Counted from the first letter of the stretch, positions 16,501-25,004 are shown. The stretch: 64,000 nt of DNA from Aeromonas sanarellii (GCF_000820085.1 NZ_CDBN01000050.1:62001-126000), one strand, 5' to 3'. Notes: generated from the sequence alone by a model not told the origin. Numbers and translations are program-made.

Positions 16501-17413
16501 GGCCCAGTATCCGGGCATGGGCCGGGTGCGGGTGACACCGGATATCGCCATCTCCCTGGGCGAGGAGACCCGGGTCACCGGCCAGGTGGACATCCCCTGG
16601 TCGCGGATCCTGGTCAAGACCCTGCCCGAGAGCGCGGTGGCGGTGTCCGATGACGTGACCGTCATCTACGACGATCTGCCTCCCGTGCCCAAGGCGGCGC
16701 CGCTGCCCATGGAGATCAGGCTCGCCGTACGGCTCGGGGACGATGTCCGGCTGGAGGCCATGGGGCTCAAGACCAAGGTGACGGGGGCGCTCAACATTCG
16801 CCAGGTTCCGTCCAAACCCTTGGCGGGCAATGGACAGCTGGAGCTGAAAGACGGGCGCTTCAAGGCCTATGGCCAGAACCTCATCATCAAGGAGGGGCGT
16901 ATCCTCTTCTCCGGCCCCATCGATCAGCCCTATCTCAACATCGAGACCTACCGGGATCCCGATACCATAGAGGACAACGTCACCGTCGGGGTGCGGGTGA
17001 CCGGGCCGGCCGCCAAGCCGAAGATCACCGTCTATTCCGAGCCGCAGATGGCGCAGTCCGAGCAGCTCTCCTACCTGCTGCGCGGCAAGGGGCTGCAGAC
17101 CAGCGGCGAGGATGGCGGCTTCAATGGCCTGCTGGTGGCGGGGGCCGTGAGCCAGGCGAGTGGCGTGGTCTCCAGCATAGGGGAGTCCCTCGGCATGAGC
17201 GACGTGGCCCTCGACACCGCCGGCAGCGGAGACGATACCCAGGTCACCCTGTCGGCCTACCTGCTGCCCGGCCTGCAGTTCCAGTACGGGGTCGGGGTGT
17301 TCAGCCCCATCGCCGAGTTCAAGCTGCGCTACGAGCTGATGCCCAGGCTCTACCTGCAGGCCATGAGCGGGGTGGCCCAGGCGGTGGACATCTTCTATCG
17401 CTTCACCCTGTGA
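13595..17413 (+). CDS. tamB: Translocation and assembly module protein TamB (AsmA-like)
   Basis: 1272 residues: an N-terminal inner-membrane anchor (FLWLMGLFFLLLIGVSLLGF), a very long periplasmic beta-rich region that forms the hydrophobic groove, and the conserved C-terminal DUF490 domain (RFKAYGQNLIIKEGRILFSG; LSYLLRGKGL; DTQVTLSAYLLPGLQFQYGVGV). TamB partners TamA and is implicated in phospholipid transport to the outer membrane. The start is GTG at 13595. A Lys/Ala/Gly-rich low-complexity insert of about 50 residues lies near residues 185-235 and is absent from the E. coli protein as I remember it. Confidence 0.93.
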   Translation: MIWVKRIFLWLMGLFFLLLIGVSLLGFTHQGNKWLWQQARGALPSLKGELVAGQLGYGWTLEGVGWQDELVDVTVERAVLDWDLGKFLQGKLWIKSLAVTRPVVRVAESEPAPEAPSEPFVWHPLPLKIQVDSLRVAGLDLAVPGVAVTLKDLEIGATLDRKGLMVRGPVLDGLDIVLAQAPKEAGSKPPADKGKKPAKQGQGKGEPQKAKEVAAKASEGRQADKGGKGKAANKPEPIVLPEIRLPFPIQLEGLNATRLRYQQGELVEGLDTLLLSAKAQDERIDVRELSLRHAMADLALSGHVRLVEDYPLALTLDAKARKGLLENQLKGEQANLTLAGSVGKLGLALKAKGPVTANLKGSLSALEPDLPFDLALEWKSLAWPLHKPAKDEPSYRLDKGTLSAKGKLSGYQFALKTAGKGTDVPPFKVALSGKGDLGQLSRIELLLGALQGELRLDGKLAWNKGVQWQGTTEFKGINPAELVPEIKGTLAGRIASRFELDEAGHWQLALPELKVDGKLNQYPLALKGALSGNDKMEWTIPALALQSGPNQLQAKGSLTTLAWKLDAQIDAPKLGGIYPGLGGDLKGQVRVTGSQQAPRVSVDLVSSRLSYAGTVLKETAIRGNALVGDKPAGELGVTVASLAQGTTALSQITLNLSGDLNRHDLTLTMKGEPVAADLRLNGSLRGDRWRGALSELRLKTPLKRWSLIAPWALDLDLPSQQLTMGDLCLGSQKASLCVKGSRISPAQGSLEFALSQFDLKRLRPWLPDNFRWQAVLSADGRASWRGSQPTLHATVRTTPGTFVADELKTDYQRLELGVDFERQQAAIRVDFASQQIGNIDTDLLIREPAGRGQLSGQLRFDDLKLTTFAPLIPEVRSLQGIISADARFDGTLAAPLLYGELDLREGEVQTHSDMVTLSKLVTRLKIDGNRAELDGSMLVGKGPLALGGWLSWARQPVTGSLTIQGKDLEAQYPGMGRVRVTPDIAISLGEETRVTGQVDIPWSRILVKTLPESAVAVSDDVTVIYDDLPPVPKAAPLPMEIRLAVRLGDDVRLEAMGLKTKVTGALNIRQVPSKPLAGNGQLELKDGRFKAYGQNLIIKEGRILFSGPIDQPYLNIETYRDPDTIEDNVTVGVRVTGPAAKPKITVYSEPQMAQSEQLSYLLRGKGLQTSGEDGGFNGLLVAGAVSQASGVVSSIGESLGMSDVALDTAGSGDDTQVTLSAYLLPGLQFQYGVGVFSPIAEFKLRYELMPRLYLQAMSGVAQAVDIFYRFTL

Positions 17414-17430
17414 GGACGCGGGATGCGAAG

Positions 17431-17458
17431 ACGGGAGGCCAGGGGCCTCCCGTTTTTT
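17431..17458 (+). terminator. Intrinsic terminator after tamB
   Basis: ACGGGAGGCC / GGCCTCCCGT stem followed by TTTTT, 18 bp after the tamB stop. Confidence 0.9.
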
Positions 17459-17505
17459 ATTGCCCGGGGAGGGAGACGCGGTCGGGAGCGGGGAGCCGGA
17501 AAAGC

Positions 17506-17532
17506 GAAAACCCGGCGCGAGGCCGGGTTTTC
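17506..17532 (-). terminator. Terminator of the tRNA-Tyr operon
   Basis: GAAAACCCGGC / GCCGGGTTTTC is an 11-bp inverted repeat whose T run is read on the minus strand. It lies 8 bp past the CCA end of the distal tRNA-Tyr gene. Confidence 0.8.
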
Positions 17533-17540
17533 TGGAAGAG

Positions 17541-17625
17541 TGGTGGAGGGAGAAGGATTCGAACCTTCGAAGGCAGAGCCGTCAGATTTACAGTCTGATC
17601 CCTTTGGCCGCTCGGGAACCCCTCC
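17541..17625 (-). tRNA. tRNA-Tyr (anticodon GUA), copy 2
   Basis: An 85-nt tRNA with the long variable arm of bacterial tRNA-Tyr. On the minus strand it starts GGAGGGGTTCCCGAG, carries anticodon GTA in CTGTAAATC, has T-arm GGTTCGAATCC, and ends with encoded CCA. It is identical to the copy at 17657-17741. Confidence 0.96.
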
Positions 17626-17656
17626 ACGGGGCATTGCCTGATGGTGCGCACTTGAA

Positions 17657-17741
17657 TGGTGGAGGGAGAAGGATTCGAACCTTCGAAGGCAGAGCCGTCA
17701 GATTTACAGTCTGATCCCTTTGGCCGCTCGGGAACCCCTCC
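17657..17741 (-). tRNA. tRNA-Tyr (anticodon GUA), copy 1
   Basis: Promoter-proximal copy, identical in all 85 nt to the distal one and separated from it by 31 nt. Tandem tRNA-Tyr genes are common in gammaproteobacteria. CCA is encoded. Confidence 0.96.
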
Positions 17742-17756
17742 CCAAGTGCGAGGCGC

Positions 17757-17784
17757 ATACTAACAGATCTGCCGCGCTTGTGAA
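17757..17784 (-). promoter_or_regulatory. Probable promoter of the tRNA-Tyr operon
   Basis: On the minus strand, TTCACA (17784-17779), a 16-bp spacer and TAGTAT (17762-17757) form a good sigma-70 promoter whose start point falls just before the first tRNA. A G+C-rich discriminator (GCGCC) follows, as is usual for stringently controlled stable-RNA promoters. Confidence 0.6.
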
Positions 17785-17867
17785 CCCCTTGGCAGGGATT
17801 TTTAATGCTTAAAGGATCGGGTTGATGGCCGATAAGCAATGAAACCCTTATTTCCAAGATTTATCTC

Positions 17868-18392
17868 ATGCTGCCCAGTGCGATTCGTGACCGACTGCTC
17901 GTCGATGAGGCCCAGCTTGGCCAGCGGCTCAACCAGGATCTCCGCCAGGGAGACAGGGCCGACTTCAGGCTGCACCTGGCGCTCCTGACCGAGGCGGTGG
18001 AAGAGCAGCCCTGGTTTGACGGCCCGCCCCCGGCTGCCTCTGGCACGACGCCGTGGCGCACCCGCTTCGGCCTGATGCCCCAGCCCCCCCTGCAGGGGGG
18101 AATGGAGGAGACCGGGGCCGGAGCGCTGAACGAGCGCCTGCAGCAGGGGGGCTGCATGGCGGACGTCCGGCTCTGGCTGGCGCTGCGATCCCCCCCGCTG
18201 GTGAGCCGGGCGCCGGCGCTGGATCCCGCCGTCTATGACAACCTCTCGGCGCTGGGCCGCGAGCGCTGGCTGGGGAAGCAGGCCGCCAGCCCTCTGGGTG
18301 GCGAGCCCAGGGGGGAGGATCCTCTGCTCATGCTGCCGCTGCTGGATGAACTCTCTCGCGAAGTGGATGCCAGGCTGCGCTGGCTGGGGTGA
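17868..18392 (+). CDS. Conserved-looking hypothetical protein
   Basis: 174 residues, soluble, no signal peptide or membrane helix, with acidic and leucine-rich ends (LLVDEAQLGQRLNQDL; DPLLMLPLLDELSREVDARLRWLG). I do not recognise the family. It sits between the tRNA-Tyr genes and raiA, convergent to raiA with a shared terminator. There is no strong ribosome-binding site before the ATG at 17868. The amino-acid composition looks like a real protein rather than a shadow frame. Confidence 0.6.
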   Translation: MLPSAIRDRLLVDEAQLGQRLNQDLRQGDRADFRLHLALLTEAVEEQPWFDGPPPAASGTTPWRTRFGLMPQPPLQGGMEETGAGALNERLQQGGCMADVRLWLALRSPPLVSRAPALDPAVYDNLSALGRERWLGKQAASPLGGEPRGEDPLLMLPLLDELSREVDARLRWLG

Positions 18393-18415
18393 TGGGCGCC
18401 GAGTCGGCGCCATGC

Positions 18416-18440
18416 AAAAAGGCGGGATGACCCGCCTTTT
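18416..18440. terminator. Bidirectional terminator between the hypothetical gene and raiA
   Basis: AAAAAGGCGGG-ATGA-CCCGCCTTTT has A and T runs on both sides. A second GC-rich hairpin (GGCGCC-GAGTC-GGCGCC) immediately precedes it. Confidence 0.88.
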
Positions 18441-18467
18441 GCTCAATGGATGGAGAGGGGAACCGGA

Positions 18468-18800
18468 TCAAGCGTCCGCTTCGTCCGGCTGGGCCACTTC
18501 CTTGCCGGCGGCACGGCGGGCGATGGGCTTCTCCGTGTGACGGTTGAGCTGGCGCTCCAGCTTCTGGCCCAGATCCGTGATGGCGGCATAGAGATCCTCA
18601 TGCTCTGCCTGCGCAAACAGCTTGCCGTTGGGGATGCCGACCGTGGCTTCGACGATATACATCAAACGCTCTTTGGAGATGATCACGTGGGGTGTGATAA
18701 GAGGCACCTGAAGACGCTCGAGCTTTTCAAAACGGGATTCAATGCGCTCGCGGATGGCTGGGGTGATGTCAATGATTTTGCTGGTCATTTCAATTTTCAT
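18468..18800 (-). CDS. raiA: Ribosome hibernation factor RaiA/YfiA
   Basis: 110 residues of the HPF/YfiA family (MTSKIIDITPAIRERIESRFEKLERLQVPL; YIVEATVGIPNGKLFAQAEHEDLYAAITDLGQKLERQLNRH). It binds the decoding centre of idle 70S ribosomes in stationary phase or cold and stabilises inactive ribosomes. Strong ribosome-binding site AAGGGGG. A CRP-like palindrome lies about 70 bp upstream. Short C-terminal tail as in RaiA, not the long dimerising tail of long HPF. Confidence 0.92.
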   Translation of the reverse strand: MKIEMTSKIIDITPAIRERIESRFEKLERLQVPLITPHVIISKERLMYIVEATVGIPNGKLFAQAEHEDLYAAITDLGQKLERQLNRHTEKPIARRAAGKEVAQPDEADA

Positions 18801-18867
18801 ATTGGCCCCCTTCGGGTCGTCTTGCTTGTGTCTTCACCCTCAGATTACCCATGTGGTTAAATCAGAA

Positions 18868-18883
18868 TGTGATCTGAATCACG
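18868..18883. promoter_or_regulatory. CRP-like binding site upstream of raiA
   Basis: TGTGA-TCTGAA-TCACG matches the CRP consensus TGTGA-N6-TCACA in nine of ten conserved positions. The centre is about 75 bp upstream of the raiA ATG. CRP control of raiA is known in E. coli; here it is inferred. The 392-bp region between raiA and the GGDEF gene otherwise shows no gene. Confidence 0.6.
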
Positions 18884-19192
18884 AAATGTCCCCCTGGCGA
18901 TCTCACCGTCCCCAAATTGTGAGCTTTTCCCGTTTCATGCCAAAAACCGCTTGAGCTCAGTGAAACAGGAAGGCAGTATCAGGGAATAGGATCGTTTCTG
19001 TCCCCCTCTTGGCAGCGCCTTGTGCCGACCCGATATCCGGTTTTCGCCGCACCGCCTCGTATTTTCTCTATCCACATCGCGTTATCGCATCGCAGAAGAT
19101 TGCCATGCGCCGGTGGAGATATGCGCGTAAACGGATATGCTTTTCTGCAAGAGTCGGGGGTGGATGACGTGGTTGTCGTGTCGGAGTCGTAA

Positions 19193-21712
19193 ATGAAGCA
19201 GCAAGCCACCCAGATGATGTGGTTTTATGATCGGCAGCATGAGCAGTGGAGCCTGTCGGATCATGTCTCTTGTGAGCCCTGGGCAGGGGAGGGGCCTCAT
19301 CCCTGGGCCGGGCAGCTGGTGCCGGAAGATGAAGCGGGTTTCGCCGATTTTCTCTCCAGACTCCACCACAGTGGCCAGTCCGGCCAATTCATCGGTCACC
19401 TCGGCGACGAGACGGGCAATGTGCACCATGTGCTCTGGTACGGTCAGTATGTGGCGGCCCAGCAGCTCTGCTGTGGCTGGCTGGCCCCGCTCGAGATGAT
19501 CCACCGCGAGATGAGCCGCACCGAGCCGCCCGCCGGGATCATTCCGCCACTGCCCCTGTTGCAGGCCCCCTTGCTGGCCAAGCTGGCACAGGCGCTCTCC
19601 GCCAAGACGGGGCTCGATTTCTGCCAGACCCTGGTCAACGAACTCGCCCATATCCTGGGGGCCAGCGCGGTCTGGCTGACGGAGCGGGTCGGGCTCGACC
19701 GGCTCAGGGTGCTGGCGAGTCACGGCATCGACGTCAAGGAGTACGCCCTGGGCGACATGCCTTGCCAGCAACTCTATCGGCAGGGGGCCACCAGCCCTTC
19801 CCCCGTCAGTGAACCATTGAGCGAGGGCCAGGGCCTGCCCGCCGGCCTTCATTACTACGCCCAGCCACTGCTGGATCGCGGCGGCCAGCTCCTGGGCCAT
19901 CTCGCCCTGCTGTTCCCGAGCCAGACCCAGACCGCCGATCTGGGCTCAGTGCTGACCATCTTCTCGGTGCGCATGGTGGCCGAGCTGGAGCGTCTGCAGA
20001 GCGATGCCCTGATGCGGCTGTCTGCGGTGGCGTTCGAAACCCACGAAGGCATCATCATCACGGATCCCGAGTTCAAGATCCTGCGGGTCAATTACGCCTT
20101 CAGCCAGATCACCGGCTTTGACAGTCAGGGGGTCATAGGCCTGCACCTTGGCAACGATCTCTGGTCGGGACTGGGCGGGCTGGGCTATGAGCTCAACGCC
20201 CTCGATCGCTGGCAGGGGGAGACCCTGCGTCTGCACGCCGACGGCCGCGCCTATCCCCAGTGGGAAATCGTCACCCCGGTGCAGGACGACAAGGGGGGCA
20301 TCAGCCACTACGTCATCTTCTTCGAGGACATCTCCGAGCGAAAGGCGGCGGAGCGCCGCATCCAGGATCTCGCCTATTACGACGAGCTGACCGGCCTGCC
20401 CAATCGCCGCCAGCTGCACGAGACCCTGGCCCAGGCGTTTGCGGAGGCGAGCCGTGAGCACCTCATCGGCGCCCTGCTGTTCATCGATCTCGACCACTTC
20501 AAGACCATCAACGACTCCCTCGGCCACGCCACCGGTGACTGGCTGCTCAAGGAGGTGGCCAGCCGGCTCAAGCGGCTGGTGCGCCAGGGAGATTGCCTGG
20601 CGCGACTCGGCGGCGACGAGTTCGTGCTGCTACTGCCGGCGCTCTCCATCAGCCCGCCCCAGGCGGAGATGCAGGCCGACCTCATCGCGGAGCGGCTCAT
20701 CGGTGAAATCGCCGCCCCCTACAGCCATGGGGGACAGGTGCTGCATATCGGGGCCAGCGTCGGCATCACCCTCTTCCCCGGACGGGAGCAGGAGGCGGGG
20801 GATTTGCTCAAGCAGGCCGACACCGCCATGTACCAGGCCAAGTCGGCGGGCCGCAAGACCCGGCGCTTCTTCGATGCCTCCATGCAGTTGCAGGCCGACC
20901 GGCGTCTGCTCATCCACAACGAGCTGCGCAGCGCCCTCGACAACCAGGAGCTGACCCTGCACTACCAGCCCCAGCACATGGTCGAGGGGGGGGACCTCAT
21001 CGGGGTGGAGGCGCTGATCCGCTGGCAACCGCCGGGCCGGGCCCTGGTCTCCCCCGCCGAGTTCATCCCCATCGCCGAGGAGACGGATCTCATCGTCGAC
21101 ATCGGCAACTGGGTGCTGCACGAGGCGTGCACCCAGTACGTCTCCTGGGAAGAGAACGGAATCCACGTGCCCCAGCTGTCGGTCAACGTCAGCGCCAAGC
21201 AGTTCCATGCCCCCGATTTCGTCGATCGCATTCACGACGTGCTGGCCTCGACCGGCATGGATCCCGCGTGCCTGAACCTGGAGATCACCGAGTCCGTGGT
21301 GCTCGGCCATGCGGAGGACACCATCAGCAAGATGACCGAGCTCAAGACCCTGGGCATCAGCTTCGCCATCGACGACTTCGGAGCCGGCTACTCCTCCCTG
21401 AGCTACCTCAAGCGGCTGCCGGCGGACGAGCTCAAGATCGACCGCTCTTTCATCCAGGACATCCCAAAGGATGGGGACAACATGGCCATCGTCGAGGCGG
21501 TGATCGCCATGGCACGCCACATGGGGTTCAACGTGACGGCGGAGGGGGTGGAGTCCCGCCAGCAGCTGGAGTTCCTGCAGGCGCAGGGCTGCCATTTCTT
21601 CCAGGGTTATCTCGCCTCCAAGCCGCTCCCCGTGCCCTATCTGGAACGCTATGTCAGCCGCCTGGTGCGCAGCGAACGCAGCGCCTTTGCCGACAAAAAT
21701 AGTGTGGCGTAG
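19193..21712 (+). CDS. GAF-PAS-GGDEF-EAL cyclic-di-GMP protein
   Basis: 839 residues. An unrecognised N-terminal region is followed by a GAF-like domain (about 130-275), a PAS domain (about 276-385; FETHEGIIITDPEFKILRVN), a GGDEF domain with intact GGDEF at 473-477 preceded by an RxxD inhibitory site (RQGD), and an EAL domain (EAL at 606-608, NLEITES, DDFGAGYSSLSYLKRLPADE, KIDRSFI). All metal and catalytic residues seem present, so both c-di-GMP synthesis and hydrolysis are possible; EAL phosphodiesterase activity often dominates. No membrane segment, so it is cytoplasmic. GGAG lies 6 nt before the ATG. Confidence 0.9.
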   Translation: MKQQATQMMWFYDRQHEQWSLSDHVSCEPWAGEGPHPWAGQLVPEDEAGFADFLSRLHHSGQSGQFIGHLGDETGNVHHVLWYGQYVAAQQLCCGWLAPLEMIHREMSRTEPPAGIIPPLPLLQAPLLAKLAQALSAKTGLDFCQTLVNELAHILGASAVWLTERVGLDRLRVLASHGIDVKEYALGDMPCQQLYRQGATSPSPVSEPLSEGQGLPAGLHYYAQPLLDRGGQLLGHLALLFPSQTQTADLGSVLTIFSVRMVAELERLQSDALMRLSAVAFETHEGIIITDPEFKILRVNYAFSQITGFDSQGVIGLHLGNDLWSGLGGLGYELNALDRWQGETLRLHADGRAYPQWEIVTPVQDDKGGISHYVIFFEDISERKAAERRIQDLAYYDELTGLPNRRQLHETLAQAFAEASREHLIGALLFIDLDHFKTINDSLGHATGDWLLKEVASRLKRLVRQGDCLARLGGDEFVLLLPALSISPPQAEMQADLIAERLIGEIAAPYSHGGQVLHIGASVGITLFPGREQEAGDLLKQADTAMYQAKSAGRKTRRFFDASMQLQADRRLLIHNELRSALDNQELTLHYQPQHMVEGGDLIGVEALIRWQPPGRALVSPAEFIPIAEETDLIVDIGNWVLHEACTQYVSWEENGIHVPQLSVNVSAKQFHAPDFVDRIHDVLASTGMDPACLNLEITESVVLGHAEDTISKMTELKTLGISFAIDDFGAGYSSLSYLKRLPADELKIDRSFIQDIPKDGDNMAIVEAVIAMARHMGFNVTAEGVESRQQLEFLQAQGCHFFQGYLASKPLPVPYLERYVSRLVRSERSAFADKNSVA

Positions 21713-21786
21713 CCCGGGGGCTTAGCGGGTAGAATGAAGGTATGTCACCACCGCCAGCGGGCGGTGGCCGTGCCTTTGAAGGGAGA

Positions 21787-23712
21787 ATGCCATTCGTGAA
21801 AGCCGTGCAGGGAATCATCTTATCGGCGCTGTGTGTGCCAGGGCTAGTGGCACCCGTCTTTTCGCAAACCATGGAACAGTCCCTCTATCGTGAGGGCTAT
21901 GACGCCGTGCGGGCCAATGATCAGACCCGTTTCGAGCAAATTCGTGCCCGCCTGAGCCATTACCCCCTGCGGCCCTATCTGGACTACTACCAGCTCGCCT
22001 TCAGGCCGGGGGCGGCGGACTATGACGACGTGACCCGCTTCATCCGCCAGCACGGGGACACGCCCCAATCCAACCGCCTGGAGCGCGCTTACCTCAGCTA
22101 TCTGGCCCAGAGCCAGCAATGGTCCCAGTTCCTGCGCTTCTACCCGGCCAAGCCGAGCTCCACCGATCTGCTCTGTCAGCACTATCAGGCCCGCTTCTAC
22201 ACGGGGCACAAGAGCGAGGCCCTGAAGGAAGCCGGCAAACTCTGGCTGAGCGGCCAGTCCAGGCCCGATGCCTGCGATCCCCTGTTCGATCTCTGGCAGC
22301 AGGCTGGACTGCGCACCCAGGAGAAGATATGGCAGCGCATGAGCCTGGCCTTCGAGGCGCAGAACCCCAATCTCATTCGCCACCTGGGGGCCCAGCTCGG
22401 CAGCGGCATGAAGGGATACGGGGATCAGATGATCGCCCTGTATGAGCAACCCGTGCGGGCGATGAATCCGGCCAACTTCATGGCGACACCGCCATCGCGC
22501 CAGCTGCTCTCCCTGGGACTGGCCCGCTATGCCAATGAGCAGCCGGATGCGGTCTTGCGCCAGCTGGGGGAGATGACCCGCCGCTTCGGCCTGAACCACA
22601 CCGAGGTGACACGGGTGGAGCGGGCGGCCGCCCGCCGCCTGCTGCTCGATCGTTCCCTCGCCCAGCGCAGCTGGCTGGACGCGGCCCTGGTGCGCCTGAA
22701 GGATGGCGAGCTGATGGAGCTGCGTGCCCGCCTGGCCGTCTGGGAGCAGGACTGGCGCGGGCTGGAGGGCTGGGTCAAGCGGATGCCCATGGCACTGCAG
22801 AAGGAGGATCGCTGGCGCTACTGGATGGCGCGCTCGCTGGAGGAGCAGGGGCGGCAGAAACCGGCGCGGGAGCTCTATCTCGAGACCGCGAATCTGCGCG
22901 GCTTCTATGGCTTCATGGCGGCGCAGCGCACCGGGGTGCCCTATCGCATCAAGAACCAGAGCGTGGCGCACAAGGTGCCGGACTGGCGTACCGCCAGCCA
23001 GCGCTGGCCCTTCCTGCTGCGGGTGCGCGAGCTGCTGGCGATGAACGAGATCACGGCGGCCCGCTCTGAGTGGATCCACAACATGGATCGCAACAGCGTG
23101 GCACAGCGTCTCGAGTTCGGTCACATCGCCCTCAACCAGGGCTGGCACGAGCTGGCCATCCTCTCCAGCATCCGGGCCGAGGCCTGGGATGCGCTGGACT
23201 TGCGCTTCCCGCTGCCGCTCAAGCGCACCTTCTCCCAGATGGCCCAGGAGCGGACCATGAACACCAGCCTGCTCTACGCCATCTCCCGCCAGGAGAGCGC
23301 CCTCTATCCGCTGGCGCAGTCGCCGGTCGGGGCGCGGGGCCTGATGCAGCTGATGCCGGCCACCGCCAGGGAGACGGCGGGCAAGCTGGGGGTTCCCTAT
23401 CGCAACGAGCAGCAGCTGTTCGATCCGGCCATGAACATTCGCCTCGGCAGCGCCTACCTCAAGCGCCTGCTGGACGTGTATGACGGCAACCGGATCCTGG
23501 CGGCGGCGGCCTACAACGCGGGCCCGGGCCGGGTGAAGCGCTGGCGTGAGCAGAGCGAGAACAAGCCGATGGATGTCTGGGTGGAGAGCATTCCCTATCG
23601 GGAGACGCGCAACTATGTCCAGAACGTCCTCTCCTTCGACCTCATCTATCAGCACAAGCTGCAGCAGCCCCTGCGTTTCATGTCGGAACGCGAGCTGAAT
23701 CACGCCTACTGA
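21787..23712 (+). CDS. slt: Soluble lytic murein transglycosylase Slt70
   Basis: About 641 residues. Signal peptide (IILSALCVPGLVAPVFS), a long alpha-superhelical U/L region, and a C-terminal lysozyme-like domain with catalytic glutamate in YAISRQESALYPLAQSPVGA, then RGLMQLMPATARETA and AAAYNAGPGRVKRW. It is a periplasmic exo-transglycosylase that degrades peptidoglycan strands. I choose ATG 21787; GTG at 21796, with GGGAG 10 nt upstream, is an alternative. A CCACCGCC-AGCG-GGCGGTGG hairpin lies in the leader (21749-21768). Confidence 0.92.
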   Translation: MPFVKAVQGIILSALCVPGLVAPVFSQTMEQSLYREGYDAVRANDQTRFEQIRARLSHYPLRPYLDYYQLAFRPGAADYDDVTRFIRQHGDTPQSNRLERAYLSYLAQSQQWSQFLRFYPAKPSSTDLLCQHYQARFYTGHKSEALKEAGKLWLSGQSRPDACDPLFDLWQQAGLRTQEKIWQRMSLAFEAQNPNLIRHLGAQLGSGMKGYGDQMIALYEQPVRAMNPANFMATPPSRQLLSLGLARYANEQPDAVLRQLGEMTRRFGLNHTEVTRVERAAARRLLLDRSLAQRSWLDAALVRLKDGELMELRARLAVWEQDWRGLEGWVKRMPMALQKEDRWRYWMARSLEEQGRQKPARELYLETANLRGFYGFMAAQRTGVPYRIKNQSVAHKVPDWRTASQRWPFLLRVRELLAMNEITAARSEWIHNMDRNSVAQRLEFGHIALNQGWHELAILSSIRAEAWDALDLRFPLPLKRTFSQMAQERTMNTSLLYAISRQESALYPLAQSPVGARGLMQLMPATARETAGKLGVPYRNEQQLFDPAMNIRLGSAYLKRLLDVYDGNRILAAAAYNAGPGRVKRWREQSENKPMDVWVESIPYRETRNYVQNVLSFDLIYQHKLQQPLRFMSERELNHAY

Positions 23713-23889
23713 GTCAGGGGGCAGTCGTTGTCGCGGCTGCCTCCCATTCTTGCCCAAGAATGGTTATCATCCCTTAAGCTTTGTTACAAAAGGAAACCTG
23801 CCAGGTGATCGGGCCCCGCGTCTTGGTCTGGCAGGTTCGATACAATGCCCGATCATCACAGACAGGCTTTCCCAACAAAGGAATCGAGA

Positions 23890-24888
23890 GTGGCAACGAT
23901 CAAAGATGTGTCTCAGCTGGCGAATGTCTCCATTTCGACGGTGTCTCGAGTGATCAACAACACGGCTCAGGTGGCGCCAGAGAAGCGCGAGGCCGTGCTC
24001 GCGGCCATGAAGGAGCTCAGCTTTCGTCCAAACAGCTTCGCCCAGGCCCTGGTAAGCAAACGTTCCAACTGCATCGGCGTGCTGGTGGGCGATCTGTGTG
24101 GCGGCCCCTTCTTCGCCCAGATGATGCGCGGCATCGAGAGCATGGTCGACAAGGCGAACAAGTTCACCATCGTCGTCTCCGGCAACCACGATGCGGCCAG
24201 GGAGCGTCACGCCATCCAGGCGCTGCTGCAACGCCAGTGCGACGCCCTGATCCTGCACAGCAAGGCCCTGCCTGACGAAGAGTTGAGCGAGCTGGCGTCG
24301 GGCACGACCCCTATCGTCTTCATCAACCGCCAGGTGCCGGGTTGTGAGGAGCGCTGTGTCTGGCTGGACAACCAGGCGGGCATCACCACGGCCTGCCAGC
24401 ATCTGCTGGACGCGGGCCACCGCAAGATAGCCTTCGTCACCTCGGATGACGAGGAGTTCGTCGATGGTCAGCAGCGGATGGCCGGTTATCGCTTCGCCCT
24501 GGAACGGGCGGGCATCGAACTGGATCAATCCCTCATCGGTCGCGCCTACGCCGATGAGAAGGGCGGCTATGTGGCCATGAGCGAGCTGCTGGAGCGCGGG
24601 GTCGAGTTCACCGCCGTCCTGGGCTTCAACGATGCCATGGTGGCGGGGGCCATCTCCTGCCTGCTGGAGCGAGGTTACAAGATCCCGCAGCAGGTGTCTG
24701 TGGTCGGCTTCGACGACATCCCCTATGCCCGTTACATCTATCCCAAGCTCACCACGGTGCGCTACCCCATCGAGGAGATGGGAGAGCGGGCCGCGGAACT
24801 GGCCCTGCGCCTGCTGGATCACAAGCCGGTAGAGGGGCTGGAGCTCAAGTTTGAAGCGGAACTGGTGCGTCGGGAGTCGGTGGCCTGA
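23890..24888 (+). CDS. LacI/GalR-family transcriptional regulator
   Basis: 332 residues. N-terminal helix-turn-helix and hinge (ATIKDVSQLANVSISTVSRV), then a periplasmic-binding-protein-like effector domain. Motifs such as VFINRQVPGCEERCVWLDNQ and GFDDIPYARYIYPKLTTVRY are closest to GalR/GalS as I recall them. The start is GTG 23890 with AAGGA 7 nt upstream; the longer frame lacks a site. The effector is unknown and no sugar genes are adjacent. A perfect LacI-type operator lies 45 bp past its stop. Confidence 0.87.
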   Translation: MATIKDVSQLANVSISTVSRVINNTAQVAPEKREAVLAAMKELSFRPNSFAQALVSKRSNCIGVLVGDLCGGPFFAQMMRGIESMVDKANKFTIVVSGNHDAARERHAIQALLQRQCDALILHSKALPDEELSELASGTTPIVFINRQVPGCEERCVWLDNQAGITTACQHLLDAGHRKIAFVTSDDEEFVDGQQRMAGYRFALERAGIELDQSLIGRAYADEKGGYVAMSELLERGVEFTAVLGFNDAMVAGAISCLLERGYKIPQQVSVVGFDDIPYARYIYPKLTTVRYPIEEMGERAAELALRLLDHKPVEGLELKFEAELVRRESVA

Positions 24889-24893
24889 GTCAT

Positions 24894-24923
24894 AAAGTTG
24901 GCCCCAAGTGGGCCGACTTTTTC
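24894..24923 (+). terminator. Intrinsic terminator after the GalR-type gene
   Basis: AAAGTTGGCCC / GGGCCGACTTT (11 bp, one G-U pair) with a CAAGT loop and following Ts. Confidence 0.8.
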
Positions 24924-24932
24924 ACAAGACAT

Positions 24933-24946
24933 TGAAAGCGCTTTCA
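24933..24946. promoter_or_regulatory. Perfect LacI/GalR-type operator palindrome
   Basis: TGAAAGCGCTTTCA is a 14-bp perfect palindrome with the central CG typical of LacI-family operators. It lies just downstream of a LacI-family gene and about 60 bp upstream of a candidate promoter for the yeeZ leader, so it may control yeeZ or the leader RNA. Confidence 0.6.
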
Positions 24947-25004
24947 GAAATCCTTTTCAACTGTGATCTGCTTCAAAGCTTTTTAGTGGCGCTGCCACTA
25001 GGAT

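Noticed and set aside
17541..17741. The identical tRNA-Tyr copies as an attachment site pair
   Set aside because: Both are full, functional-looking tRNA genes 31 nt apart with no integrase or phage gene nearby; an ordinary tandem tRNA operon explains them.
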